64,000 nt of DNA, from NCBI GenBank assembly GCA_037954665.1, contig JBBMOL010000196.1, forward strand, positions 1,054,001-1,118,000, in the 5' to 3' direction. Position 1 is the first letter of the stretch; the number at the start of each line of letters is the position of its first letter. Below the pieces are notes generated by a model. The model did no database searches, was not told where the DNA came from, and saw only the letters and a program-made list of their open reading frames with translations. Position numbers and translations under genes: made by a program. Positions 1 to 11,262 of the stretch are shown here, piece after piece. This DNA is from Laguncularia racemosa. Taxonomy: Eukaryota; Streptophyta; Magnoliopsida; Myrtales; Combretaceae.

Positions 1-1334
1 TCAGTAGAATACCTGTCAATGAAGGGTCAACACTAATACAAGATGATTTTCCAGATGAGTATCTCTTTTCTATTTAAAAGACAATTCTGTAGTATGCTGA
101 TATTGTCAATTATTTGGTTACTAAGACACTACCAAGTGATTTGTCTAGGGCTCAAAAAGATAAAATTAAAAGTGATGCTAAGTACTATGTATGGGATGAC
201 CCGTATTTGTGGAAACATTGTGCTGATCAGATCATTAGAAGGTGCATTTCTCAAGACGATATTCCATTTGTCTTGCAATTTTGTCACTCCTATGCATGTG
301 GTGGACATGTTGGCCCCAAGAGGACAGCTCAAAAGGTATTAGGGTGTAGTTTGTTTTGGCCTACATTGTTTCGCGATTCCTTTATGTTTTGTAATTCTTG
401 TGAACGATGTCAAAAAATTGGCAACTTAGGACGTAGAGACCAAATGCCACTTACCCCTATTCTTGTTTGTGAAATATTTGATATATGGGGTATTGACTTT
501 ATGGGTCCTTTTCCTCCTTCTTTCGGTAACGTTTACATCCTTCTTGCTGTAGATTATGTTTCAAAATGGGTGGAAGCTAAAGCGACGCGAACTAATGATG
601 CTAAAGTTGTTGTGGATTTTGTTAAATCTCACATTTTTGCTAGGTTCGGGACACCAAAGGCTCTTATCAGTGATCGTGGCACACACTTTTGTAATAGAGT
701 AGTAGAAATTCTACTAAAAAAATACAGGGTCACTCATCGCACTTCCACAGCATACCACCCTCAAACCAATGGATTGGCAAAAGTCTCAAATCGAGAAATC
801 AAGTCTATTCTAGAAAAAGCCGTCAATCCAAGCAGGAAGGATTAGAGCACAAGACTTGAAGATGCATTATGGGCCTACCGGACAGCTTACAAGACCCCTA
901 TAGGTATGTCTCCTTACTGTTTGATATTTAGCAAACCGTGTCATCTCCCTGTGGAGCTGGAACATAGGGCGTACTGGGCTGTAAAACAATGTAACATGCG
1001 AACGGATGAGGTTGGTGAGCACAGAAAACTTCAATTACAAGAACTCGAGGAAATTCGAAGAGAAGCTTATGAGAGTACTAAAATCTACAAGGAAAAAACA
1101 AAGGATTTTCATGATCAAATGATTTCCCGAAAGAATTTTTCTGTAGGTAAAAAAGTATTACTTTATCATTCTCAATTGAAGTTGTTTCCCGGAAAACTAC
1201 AATCACGGTGGATTGGTCCTTTTGTTATCACTAACATATTTTCACATGGTGCAGTTGAGATCGCAAGCCTTGAAACTGGTAAGACCTTCAAAGTCAATGG
1301 TCATCGCTTGAAACTTTTTTATGAAGGATTTTAA
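1..1334 (+). pseudogene. Athila-like pol: RNase H/integrase linker and integrase, broken
   Basis: Integrase joins retrotransposon cDNA to host DNA. One frame runs through the region. The N-terminal zinc-binding HHCC pattern is visible near 285-410 (two His, then C-N-S-C and C-E-R-C). The catalytic core shows the first Asp in GIDFMGP (codon 495-497) and the second in ISDRGTHF (672-674). The Glu expected 35 residues after the second Asp is a Lys (AAA, 780-782), so the core should be dead. In-frame stops lie at 75-77, 90-92 and 843-845; the TAGs at 90 and 843 stand where relatives have Trp. The C-terminal part (906-1334) has the usual coiled, basic tail and ends in KLFYEGF. No chromodomain is seen, as expected for the Athila group. 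Confidence 0.9.
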
Positions 1335-2761
1335 GTATGTAATATTGAAGAAACCAGTTTAACTCATCCCGAGTATTGTGATTGATTACAGGAACGTTTA
1401 GCCAAAGACGTTAAAGAAAGACGCTTCATGGGAGGTAACCCATATCAATTTATTTTGTTTTGTTTTATTTTAATTTAAGTTTTGTTTTGATTCTAGTGTT
1501 GTTTTGAATTTTTTTGATTAGTTGCAACAAAGATACATATCATCAGATGACACTCTCCAGAGCTTAAGGGGAGAGCTCCAATACCAGGGAAGTACCAGTA
1601 TTTCCTTTCTCTTATTCTCTAATGTCCCTTGAGTTGTTAATTCCTCTTTAATTGTACTGAATTAGGAACAGTGAGGACACTGTTCAAGCTAAGTATGGGG
1701 GAGAGGATAATAAAATATAGAGAATAGAGAATTGACTCATACTTTGAATCTGTGAATGTTTGTCCTTAAGCAATTTTAAGCCAAATTTTTTCAAAATTAT
1801 CATGATATCTAGAGATTGTACTAAATGTTGTAATAAGCATCTACAAAATGTGAAATTGACTTGTTCAAATGCTTTACTCACCCACTGCTGTGATTAGAAT
1901 ACTTGGTTAAAAATTAAGTAGTGAAATCTTTAAGAAACAAATTTACCTTGTATTTAGCTTTAGAATTGTAAGTCTAAGAGTAAGTCGAGTCCCTAAGTGA
2001 AAAATAAACAAGTTTACTTCTAGGTTATATTAGCTATTGTATACTCTTTGAAGTTGTTTGTGAAACAATCATAACACAAAAAAAAAAGAATCAAGCTTAG
2101 CCATTACTCGAATGATTCAAGTAATTGAGTTAAGAGTATTCAAACTTGAATGTCAGAGTGAGGAAGAGTCCGTAGGGGTATCTCAAAACCCAGTCACTTG
2201 AGTGATGAGCTCGGGATGTTGCCAACTCAATGAACTCACTATAACCATAAGGGCGAAAAAGGCGAAAGTTCATGAAAAGAAGCGGGCAAAAACCCGTCAA
2301 AATAAATGCTTGAATAAATCAAAAGAACCTGAATGTAAACATTCATTGAATGAAACAAGACTTATAATAGAAAAGGGAGAAAATCTATGGAAAGAATTGA
2401 TACTATATGCTTTTACTTTATGTTGCAAGGATTATATGTTTGCTAATGTCCAACGAAGTTTAATTGGGTGTTTTTCCTTAGTGGATTAAGTATTTACTTT
2501 TGGAATAAAAATTCTTTTGCTAAACATGAGGATTAAAGTTTTTTTTTTGTTTAGATTAGCTATTGAATTTTTGTCCATGGTAATTTGATCACAGGAAACT
2601 AGTTTGGTTGAAGTAGTAGACATTAAAATTACAAGTCATGAATTACAAATGAATAGATGCTTGAAATGATGAAAAGAAAGTTCGTATAATCTATGACGGA
2701 TTTCTCAATTGATTGGATTCATTTACTTGAGGACAAGCAAGAGTTTAAGTGTGGGGGAATT
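1335..2761 (+). other. 3' noncoding region of the Athila-like element
   Basis: No credible coding frame is present; short open stretches here lack family similarity. The sequence is clearly shared with 55855-57262 of the second Athila element: the same GCCAAAGACGTTAAAGAAAG stretch near 1400, the CCAGAGCTTAAGGGGAGA block near 1558, and the same purine-rich end. No envelope-like ORF remains. The last bases, GTGTGGGGGAAT, are the polypurine tract that primes plus-strand DNA synthesis. Confidence 0.75.
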
Positions 2762-4315
2762 TGATAGAGCCATTTTATACTCAATCTTTATAGCATAAAT
2801 GGTGTTAATTTACTATTGATTTTATAGAAATCATAAGGAAATGGTACTTAATTCTATTATCGTGATAAATCAGGTTAAATGGAGTCTAGGATGCTAATTC
2901 AAGTAAATTAGAGAAGTCATCTACAACTTGGATCAAGACAATGATTTACACCACCGGAGGAAAGCACATGGGCATGTATCTGTCTAGAAGGAGACACGTT
3001 TTGAGGCACAGTCATGGTGTAAACCATACTATACACTGCACAAGAAGGTGGCAATATAGACTTCCAACAGAGAGAGACACGGCTTGAAATCTGGCCGTAG
3101 TTGAAGCCGTGGCACACACTGGACACAGATGAAGAATTGTAGATTATGCATAGAAGAAGGCACGGCTTGAAATCTGGTCGTGGTTGGAGTTGTGGTACAC
3201 ACTGGACACGGAAGATGATACGTGAATTACACATAGAGGAAGGTATGGCTTGCCCTACGGCCGTATGGTAGGGCGTGCCAAGCGGACGATTATTCACTTC
3301 TCGAAATTTACTTGAAAAAGGAAAGATATTTTCGTATCTTGCTAGCAAAAGATCACCTGCCATTCCTTTAACAATATAAATAGAACTAACCCTAGAGGGT
3401 TAGGGGGCAACTTGAATTTTGGATCATCTTGGAGACAAGAAGGAAAGAAGGAGGCAAAGTAGGCAGCCGGGAACAGAGGCTTGTTATGTTTTTACTTTTT
3501 ATTTCCGTTTTGTAGATGAACATGAGTAGCTAAGCTACTTTTCTAGCCAAAGGGTCATAGATGTTTAATTCTTCACGAATTGTGAGATCTAATTGATGTG
3601 TCTTTAATCTATTCTTTATTTTCGGATATTCATATATCTTCTGAACGTTTTGTCATTATTATCTTTGTTGATTGGTATGAATTAGAGCTCTTCTACTCAA
3701 TTAGCAAGTTAATATATTGTCAACTAGCACGTCAAATCTGTAATTGTTTGATTGTTCTAGTCTCAGTGACACAATAACATGTTTGGTTATAAAATAGATG
3801 ATCGAATTCATGTTATGGAGGTGTATGATCATGTTTAAATAGGTTATCTTATAATATACTGGCATGAATTGGTGCTCTCTCTAATTTTTAATGCTATTGA
3901 TAGATTAAATCCTAAGAGCTTGTCTAGGGTTATCTAATCGATAAGAGAAATAATCAAAGAGCTTGTCTTGATTATCGAGGAAGTAAGGAGAGATAGGTTG
4001 TTAGAGCTTGTTAATAACCATAACCTGTTTATCTAGAAATAAGAATAGAAAATATTTGCATCGATGATCAATTCCTAGAATTAAATTATCTTAATTCCTT
4101 TGGCTAGGCTTTTATCAATATTTGACTTTATTATCTTGTTTCAACATTATTTGATTCACAAACAAAACCCCTCCGTTTTTCTTTTCCTCTTTATTCTCTT
4201 TGAATATAAATATATTTAACCAATCCCTGTGAATTCGATCCTACTCACCACTATGTGTAAATCATATAATTGTCTAGGAGTAGGTTTTTATTTTTGTTAG
4301 ATTTGACACCCATCA
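2762..4315 (+). repeat. 3' LTR of the Athila-like element
   Basis: The LTR is 1554 bp, starts TGATAGAGCC and ends GACACCCATCA. It aligns along its length with the LTRs at 51909-53575 and 57263-58930, but is visibly more diverged from them than they are from each other. A TATAAATA box lies at 3375-3382. The U3 part (about 2940-3280) holds repeated blocks with CACGGC/GCCGTG half-sites, here more degenerate than in the other copies. Confidence 0.9.
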
Positions 4316-5911
4316 CTATGCATCAATTACCATGAATTAAACAAAGTGATAATCAAGAACAGGTATCCATTGCCAAGGATTGATGATATCTTTAATTGGT
4401 TGTGAGGAACAAGTATCTTTTCCAGAATAGATCTACGATCTAGATACCACTAGTTGAGAAGCAAGTTAGAAGACAAACTTAAGACTACTTTCTGAATAAG
4501 ATATAGTTACTACGAATTTCTATTTATGCCATTTGGATTGATGAATGCTCTAGTTGCATTCATGGACCTCATGAATAGGATCTTCAAGCCATTTTTAAAT
4601 AAGTTTATTGTGGTTTTCATCAAAAACATCTTAATCTATTCCAAGACTTTGCTAAAGCATGAAGAACCTTTGAGAATTGCCTTAGGATTGTTGAAGGAAC
4701 ATCAATTGTACACGAAACTATCCAAGTGCAAGTTCTGGATGCATCAAGTGGCATTTGTGGGGCAAATTATATCCAATGAAGGTGTGATGGTTGATTAGCA
4801 AAGATTAAAGCCACAATTGATTGGAAGCAACCCACTATGATGATGAAAGTGAGAACTTTTCTTAGGTTAGTCGGATATTACATAAGATTTGTAAGAAATT
4901 TTCACAATATCAAGGCCATTGACTAGATTAACCCAGAAAGACATCAAATTTGAGTGGGACAATAATTGCAAGAGAAGCATCAAGGAGTTAAAGCAGGGAT
5001 TGATGTTAGTGCCAATCTTAACACTACTTAACGCGGGAGAACACTCTTGCATATATAGTGATGCCTCACACAATGGATTAGGATGAGTTTTGATGTAAAG
5101 CAAGAAGGTCATAGCTTACACCTTGAGATAACTAAAACTACATGACAAGAACTACCCTACTCACAATCTAGAACTAGTTGCAATCGTGTTTGCCTTGAAG
5201 ATATGGAGACATTACTTGTATGGGCAAATGTGCGAAATATATACAGATCATAGGAGCTTAAAGTATCTATTTACTCAAAAAGAGCTCAACATGTGACAAA
5301 GGAGATGACTCGAGCTCATTAAAGACTATAATCTCAGTATCAACTATCACCTAGCGAAAGCTAATGCCATAGCCGATGCTTTAAGCCAAAAGAATCATGA
5401 TCAAATGGTAGCATTTTTAACTGAACGACAACAATTGATACAAGAATTCGAGTAATTAAAGATTGAATTCACATAGCATGAGGAGGAAGTCCAAACAGCT
5501 GCTATAGAAGTATGGCCTACACTTTTTGATAGAATAAAGAAAATGTAGCTTACCGACTAGAAGATAATAGAACTTCAAAATAAAGTAGAATAAGGAAGTA
5601 ATATTAACTTTAAAGTAGATCAAGAGGGAGTCTTAAGACTAAGAGGTACATGAAGCATACCGGAAGATTCGCAATTGAGAAATGAGATGAAGCCCACAAT
5701 TCCAGATACACCATACACCTAGGGGGAAACAAGATGTATTAGAAGCTCAAGAAGAGCTATTAGTAAGGAAGGCATGAAGAAAGATGTAGCACGATTTGTC
5801 TTTCAATGTTCTATTTACCAATAAGTTAAAGCTAAACATCAAAGACTCAAGGGATTGCTACAACCATTGCTGGTTCCAAAGTGGAAGTAGGAACGAATCA
5901 CAATGGACTTG
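4316..5911 (+). pseudogene. Chromovirus A pol: reverse transcriptase, RNase H, integrase N-part, decayed
   Basis: Fragments in shifting frames read as Ty3/Gypsy pol. They are an RT start (NRYPLPRIDD type, about 4360-4400), RT palm and thumb (4526-4797, beginning MPFGLMNA), RNase H around 5030-5400 (including TDHRSLKYLF and the ADALS-type end), then integrase zinc-binding region up to 5911. The RT active site (4616-4627) reads F-I-K-N instead of F-I-D-D, so both catalytic Asp are gone. Many stops and frameshifts occur. The frame is cut by the CRM-like element at 5912 and resumes at 11263. The 5' part is missing because the Athila element sits at 4315. The best match by pattern is the Tekay/Del type of chromovirus. 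Confidence 0.82.
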
Positions 5912-6750
5912 TGATACAAACCACGCCAACCTGTGACGAAACCTAATACCAATACGTTCGGAATTCGTTACCTAAGACGCCCAAACATCCCCAAGTGGAA
6001 ACCGCGACCCATTGTCTATAAGCGAGAGAAGAACCTTGGTATAATATGAAGACGCCACAATCGGGATGAAAGACCGATTGATAAGTCGAGATGAACGCCA
6101 CAGAAATTAATCCGATAAGTTCAAGTTAGTTCTTGAAGAACCAAGAGAGGAGCCTCTCAAAAGTGTTTGTAATGTTCTAAGATGTATGATATTACTCTAT
6201 TCTAAACCCTAGGAGCTTTATACTAGGGTTACAATTCGTGAAAATACAAGTTCAAAACGACATCACTTTAATAAGTGCGTAAAAATAACAAACAAGACAT
6301 GTTGGCCGGCATGGGATACACGGTCGTGTACATGACCGTGTACCTTTCTGTGCAAATTCTGGAAACATACACGACCGTGTACTTTTAGTCATATATCTTT
6401 CTGTGGATTTTCTTGACTCCATACACAGCCGTGCCTTTTAGTCGTGTGTTTGGTTGTGTATGATTCTGTGTAACTTTGAGATTCCTACACGACCGTGCCT
6501 TGTAAATACACGTCCTCTTCACCCCGTATTTGGTATGACTTGTACAAGAGCAAGGGTCTTCCCATGGTTGTTCCAATCCGTTCCAACTTCATGATTGCTC
6601 CAATCCTTTCCGGCTTCATGGACAACCTTTATCAACTCGTTAAGTGCTTCCTTGAAGTGTTTCGCTCGATTTGTTGTGATCGGTCTAGGCGGCACTTTAA
6701 GAGGATCCACATTTCTTCTTCCAGCTTGGCTCTCATCATGGATCTCATCA
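5912..6750 (-). repeat. 3' LTR of the CRM-like element
   Basis: The LTR is 839 bp and is bounded on the plus strand by TGATACAAACC and GATCTCATCA. It pairs with 10411-11262, with small indels. It contains several ACACGACCGTGTAC-type near-palindromes between 6310 and 6500. The end of the pol frame extends into it as far as 6519. Confidence 0.92.
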
Positions 6751-7619
6751 TTCCCCTCCTCTTGAAAAGGATTTGTCCTCAAATCATTTCCTGCATCAAA
6801 TGGACTTAGATCAGTAACATTAAACGTGACACTTTCTTGATACTCACCTGGTAAATCTTTCTTGTATGCATTATCATTGATACGCTCAAGAATTTGAATT
6901 GGTCCATCACCTCTAGGAAGTAATTTAGATCTACGTTGCACGGGAATCCACTCTTTGCGCATGTGAACCCATACCCAATCTCCAGGTTCAAAAACATCTT
7001 GTCGACGACCCTTGTTGGCTTGTTTCACATACTGATCCGTTCTTCACTCAATGTTTAGCCTTCTCATGAAATCTGCCTTAAAATCAGCATCGAAACTCAC
7101 AAACTTGTTAGGTGGCAATGGCAATAAATAAATAGGAGCCAATGGGTTAAAACTATACACAATCTCAAATGGTGAACAATGAGTAGTGCTATGTACAGCC
7201 CTATTATATGCCAACTCCATAAATGGTAAGAAATCCTTCCAGGTCCTAATGTTCTTCTCTATGATTGCCCTTAACAATTGAGTTAAAGTCCTGTTAACCA
7301 CCTCAGTTTGCCCATCAGTTTGTGGGTGACAGATAGTCGAAAACATCCGTTTAGTTCCCAACTTTTCCCACAATACTCTCCAAAAATGACTCAAAAATTT
7401 CACATCTCGGTCACTAACAATGCTCCTAGGTATACCATGCGGATGCACTACCTCTCTAAAGAACAAATCAACAATGTGTATAGCATCATCAGTTTTATGA
7501 CAAGGAATGAAATGAACCATTTTAGAAATCCTATCCACAACCACAAAAATAGAATCTCGACCATGTCTAGACTTAGGTAATCCTAACACAAAATCTATGG
7601 AAATGTCTATCTAAGGCTC
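6519..7619 (-). pseudogene. CRM-like integrase and C-terminal tail overlapping the 3' LTR
   Basis: The integrase core runs from about 7619 to 7044: the first Asp before FVLGLP, the second in IVSDRDVKF, and the Glu in PQTDGQTEVV are all present, so the catalytic triad looks intact. A stop and small shift near 7044-7028 separate it from the C-terminal part, which has the PGDWVWVHMRKEWIP module and then FNVTDLSPFDAG and LRTNPFQEEGND. The frame crosses the LTR boundary at 6750 and continues about 77 codons inside the LTR, with PRPITTNRAKHFKEALN, to a stop at 6519. A pol frame reaching into the LTR with this tail is a known CRM-clade trait. At 7619 the sequence jumps straight from early RT to integrase. 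Confidence 0.86.
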
Positions 7620-8892
7620 ATGAGGAATGACAATATAACCCATCTAAGAAGTCATCTAAGCGAGGAATGGGATGACGATACTTTACCATGATGTTGTTGA
7701 TGGTGCGGCATTCAACACACATTCTCCATGACCCATCCTTCTTAGGCACTAAAATCACAGGCACCGCACATGGATTCATGCTTTCTCTCATGTACCCCTT
7801 CTCCAATAATTCATCGACCTGCCTTTGGAGTTCCTTTGTCTCCTCCGAATTACTCTTATAAGCTGGCTTGTTTGGAATCGATGCTCCGGGTACAAGGTCA
7901 ATCCGGTGCTCAATACCACGAATAGGTGGTAATCCCTTTGGAATCTCCTCAGGAAAGAGATCTTCAAAGTCCTACACAAGAGACACAACCACACTAGGCA
8001 AAGAGTTAGATAGTTCGTTAGTAGTCAAACATGTTTCTTTAAAAACCAGCAACAACATAGGTTGCTTCATCACTAACGCTCTCCTCACTACACTCGCTCT
8101 TGCCACACAACTCTCCTTTTGCAAGGTTGCGCTCTCCTTTTCGCTCACCACCAAAGTTGATACCCCTTCAACTTGGCCTCTCACACTCTTTCCAACCTTC
8201 CTCTCTTTTTCCTTTTGATCTTGACTTTTATATTCCTTTTCTTTCTCATTGTCTTTTGCTCTCTCACTCTCCCTCTGCTTTTCATTCACCTTATGTTTTG
8301 CAAAAGACTGTTGTAGCTGCAACTGGTCCTCATACACCTGCTTGGGTGTTAACGGTTTAAGATTAAAGCTTTTCCCCTGGTGAACAAGCGTATACTTGTT
8401 AGAAAAGCCGTCATGAACAACCTTCCTATCAAATTGCCATGGCCTCCCCAACAACACATGACATGCTTGCATTGGCACTACATCACATAACACCTCATCC
8501 TCATACCTACCAATGCGAAAACCAATCAAGGCTTGCTTACTTACCTTAGTCTCACCACTATCATTCAACCACTGCAATTTATTTGGACTAGGGTGTCTAA
8601 CAGTTTTGAGCCTTAGCCTCTCAACAATAAAGTTACTCACTACATTGGTGCAACTTCCTCCATCAATGATCAAGCTACAAATATGATCTCTTAGATAACA
8701 TCTAGTATGAAATATATTCTCCCTTTGCACCTCCTCTTCTTCCTTCACCTGCATATTCAAAGATCTCTTCACTACTGCCATTAGCCTTCCTATTGCAGGC
8801 TCCTCATCATCACTAGCATCCTCTAATGGAGGCATATCATCTTCTTCACTATCCCCCTCAGTCTCATACTCTCCATCATCCCGCAAAATCAT
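7620..8892 (-). pseudogene. CRM-like protease and start of reverse transcriptase; RT core deleted
   Basis: The aspartic protease is seen with its active-site motif D-G-G-S (8653-8664), the D-G-G-S-C-T-N form usual in this group, and the later VLLGRPW. A long charged linker rich in Lys, Glu and Gln follows (about 8200-8350), then a TAG at the 7972-7974 end. The RT start (about 7970-7640) has PNKPAYK, EKGYMRES and KKDGSWRMC, and stops after RHPIPRLDD. The next bases are already integrase, so RT palm, thumb, RNase H and integrase N-terminus are lost. The frame is shared with gag upstream, so gag-pro-pol was one long ORF. Confidence 0.87.
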
Positions 8893-9978
8893 AACACGCC
8901 TATTTAGACATTGACTAGCAATATGACCTCTACCTTGACATTTAAAACATCTAATGTCACGATTTCTAGAAGTAGAAAAATCAGGGTTACCTTGGTTACC
9001 AAGGGTAGAACCTGCTTGCCTCAGCTCCCCTTTTGGTTTGGTGGGTAAAGGCTTTTCTTCCTTCTTCCATTGGTTAGTCTTCCAAGTGGATGAACCAGTA
9101 CCCTGTTGAAACTGTGCATTACTACTACCCTTCCGCTTGTGTTAGTTCTCAACCTTTATAGCCATATGGACCATATCCTCCAATTCTACATAATGCTGCA
9201 ATTCAACAACATTTTGAATTTCTCTATTCAACCTAGCAAGAAATCTAGCCATGGTAGCCTCTCTATCCTCTTCAAAATTCGCCCTAATCATAGTGACTTC
9301 CATCTCCTTGAAATACTCATCCACACTTCGGCTTCCCTGCCTAAGAGTTTGCAATTTGTTGTGCAATTCACGATAATAATATGTAGGCACAAACCGCTTC
9401 TTCATCACCCTTTTCATCTCTTCCCAAGACTCAATAGGTGGCTCGCCACTCCTCCTTCTATTCAACATTAATTGATCCTACCACACTATAGCATAATCCG
9501 AAAACTCAATGGCAGCAAGTTTCACTTTCTTTCTCCCACTATAGTTATGACAATCAAACACCATCTCCACCTTTTTCTCCCACTCTAAGTACGCTTTGGG
9601 ATCATTCTTCCCTTGAAAAGGAGGGATCTTCATCTTTATGCTACTCAATTGATCATCATCTCTATTCCTATTTCCTCTATCTTCCTAATCCCTAGTTCCT
9701 CTATTCCGACCACTATAACCTCTATAACTCCCAACAGAAGGCTCATCAAAGTCATCATCCGACATTGCATCTCCACCCCTTTGTACTCTCCTAGATTGGC
9801 TCTCCCTCTTATGCCCTTGGAAGACGTTTGTAGATTGCTCTAGTCTTTGCTCTACCGTCTCATGAATTTATTCCATTCCCTCTTGAAACATCCTTTTCAT
9901 CGCACCCCTCAATGCCTCAGTTACTAACCTAGCATCAAACCTTCCCCTCTCACCTTCAGGAGAATGTTGTCTCGACAT
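8893..9978 (-). pseudogene. CRM-like gag with zinc knuckle, broken by stops
   Basis: Gag packages element RNA into particles. The chosen start is the ATG at 9978 (MSRQHSPEGERGRF), the first Met after the leader and in frame with the rest. The retrotransposon gag core runs from about 9640 to 9145, with YLEWEKKV and the FVPTYYYREL and QTLRQGSRSVDEY motifs. A CCHC zinc knuckle (C-F-K-C-Q-G-R-G-H-I-A-S-Q-C) is intact at 8908-8949. In-frame stops follow GME (TAA), GTRD (TAG), AIVW (TAG) and KVEN (TAA, 9142-9144). The frame joins protease directly. Confidence 0.88.
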
Positions 9979-10395
9979 TGTCCCTGCAGAAAAGATTAGT
10001 ACTAACATAAATATATATATGATTAAACCTCACAATACACTCCCTTACGTGTTTCGCTCAAACGATGATATCTCACAGTGACTCGTGTATTCTCACAAAC
10101 AATGATGCTATCAACTCGCCAATTCCTCTTCTTAACTCTCTTGGAACTAACCTAAACTACACCAATTCCTTTCCGTAGAATTCAAAACAAATCTAGGGTT
10201 CGTAAATTTTCCTTTGTTTTTTTTTTATCCGATTTTTTTTTGGTAACAATCGACTAGTAAATACTACACTATGAAATTGAATGCTAACAATGCATATAAA
10301 CGATTGGAGTTAGGGTTTTGATGTTACCTTCCTCAAACCGAACTGATGTTTTGACAAACCTAAGCTCTGATACCAAACTGATACGCGCTTGGTAT
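9979..10395 (-). other. 5' leader of the CRM-like element with a second PBS-like copy
   Basis: This is untranslated leader between PBS and gag. GCTCTGATACCAAACTGATAC occurs at 10364-10384 and again at 10396-10416, a 32-bp-spaced duplication of the PBS plus the outer LTR end. No ORF is supported here. Confidence 0.7.
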
Positions 10396-10407
10396 GCTCT
10401 GATACCA
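10396..10407 (-). promoter_or_regulatory. Primer binding site, initiator tRNA-Met
   Basis: On the minus strand this reads TGGTATCAGAGC, complementary to the 3' end of plant initiator tRNA-Met. It lies three bases inside the 5' LTR, as expected for minus-strand DNA priming. Confidence 0.85.
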
Positions 10408-10410
10408 AAC

Positions 10411-11262
10411 TGATACAAACCACGCCAACCTGTGACGAAACCCAATACCAATACGTTTGGAATTCGTTACCTAAGACGCCCAAACACCCCCAAGTGGAAA
10501 CCGCGACCCGTTGTCTATAAGCGAGACAAGAACCTTGGTATAATATGAAGACGCCACAATCGGGATGAAAGACCAATTGATAAGTCGGGATGAACGCCAC
10601 GGAAATTAATCCGATAAGTTTGAGTTAGTTCTTGAAGAACCAAGAGAGGAGCCTCTCAAAAGTTTTTGTAATGTTCTAAGATGTATGATATTACTCTATT
10701 CTAAACCCTAGGAGCTTTATACTAGGGTTACAATTCGTGAAAATACAAGTCCAAAACGACGTCACTTCAATAAGTGTGTAAAAATAACAAACAAGACATG
10801 TTGGCCGGTAGGGGATACACGGCCATGTACACCACCGTGTACTTTGGCCGTGTACCTTTCTGTGCAAATTCTAGCAACATACACGATCGTGTACTTCTGG
10901 TCGTGTATCTTTATGTGGATTTGCTTGACTCCATATACGGCCGTGCCTTTTAGCCGTGTGTCTAGCCGTGTATGATTCTGTGTAACTTTGAGATTCCTAC
11001 ACGGTCGTGCCTTGTAAATACACGCCCTCTTCACCCCGTATCCAGTATGACTTGTACAAGAGCAAGGGTCTTCCCATGGTTGTTCCAATCCGTTCCAACT
11101 TCATGATTGCTCCAATCCTTTCCGGCTTCATGGACAACCTTTATCAGCCCGTTAAGTGCTTCCTTGAATTGTTTCACTCGATTTGTTATGATCGGTCCAG
11201 GCGACACTTCAAGAGGATCCACATTTCTTCTTCTGGCTTAGCTCTCATTATGGATCTCATCA
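10411..11262 (-). repeat. 5' LTR of the CRM-like element
   Basis: The LTR is 852 bp, with the same ends as 5912-6750. It is followed by ACTTG, the second half of the target duplication. It carries the same cluster of CACGGCCGTG-like motifs (for example near 10815-10860, 10937 and 10999). Confidence 0.92.

Larger units (their letters stand above)
1..4315 (+). mobile_element. Athila-like Ty3/Gypsy retrotransposon, 3' half
   Basis: This is the distal part of an LTR retrotransposon cut by the window start: end of pol (integrase), a noncoding 3' region, a polypurine tract (GTGTGGGGGAAT just before 2762) and a 3' LTR. The integrase type and the LTR and 3' noncoding similarity to the element at 51909-58930, which has a tRNA-Asp PBS, support an Athila-like assignment. 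The 5' half and 5' LTR lie outside the window, so its target duplication cannot be tested. The DNA after the LTR is the reverse transcriptase region of another element, so it inserted inside chromovirus A. Confidence 0.88.
5912..11262 (-). mobile_element. CRM-like chromovirus, minus strand, pol-deleted, with 5-bp target duplication
   Basis: Two LTRs bound it: 10411-11262 is the 5' LTR and 5912-6750 the 3' LTR. ACTTG at 5907-5911 is repeated at 11263-11267, a perfect target duplication. Removing the element rejoins the integrase frame of chromovirus A (ITMDLVTALPKTRVGYEAI across the site). Order on the minus strand is PBS for initiator tRNA-Met, gag, zinc knuckle, protease, RT start, a deletion, integrase, then a C-terminal tail running into the 3' LTR. 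That tail and PBS type point to the CRM (centromeric retrotransposon) clade; Reina is the main alternative. Confidence 0.9.

Noticed and set aside
2917..3363. 148-codon minus-strand ORF in the Athila LTR, with relatives at 52223-52600 and 57576-57953
   Set aside because: It recurs because the LTR recurs; reading frames differ among copies and the peptides mirror the CACGGCCGTG repeats.
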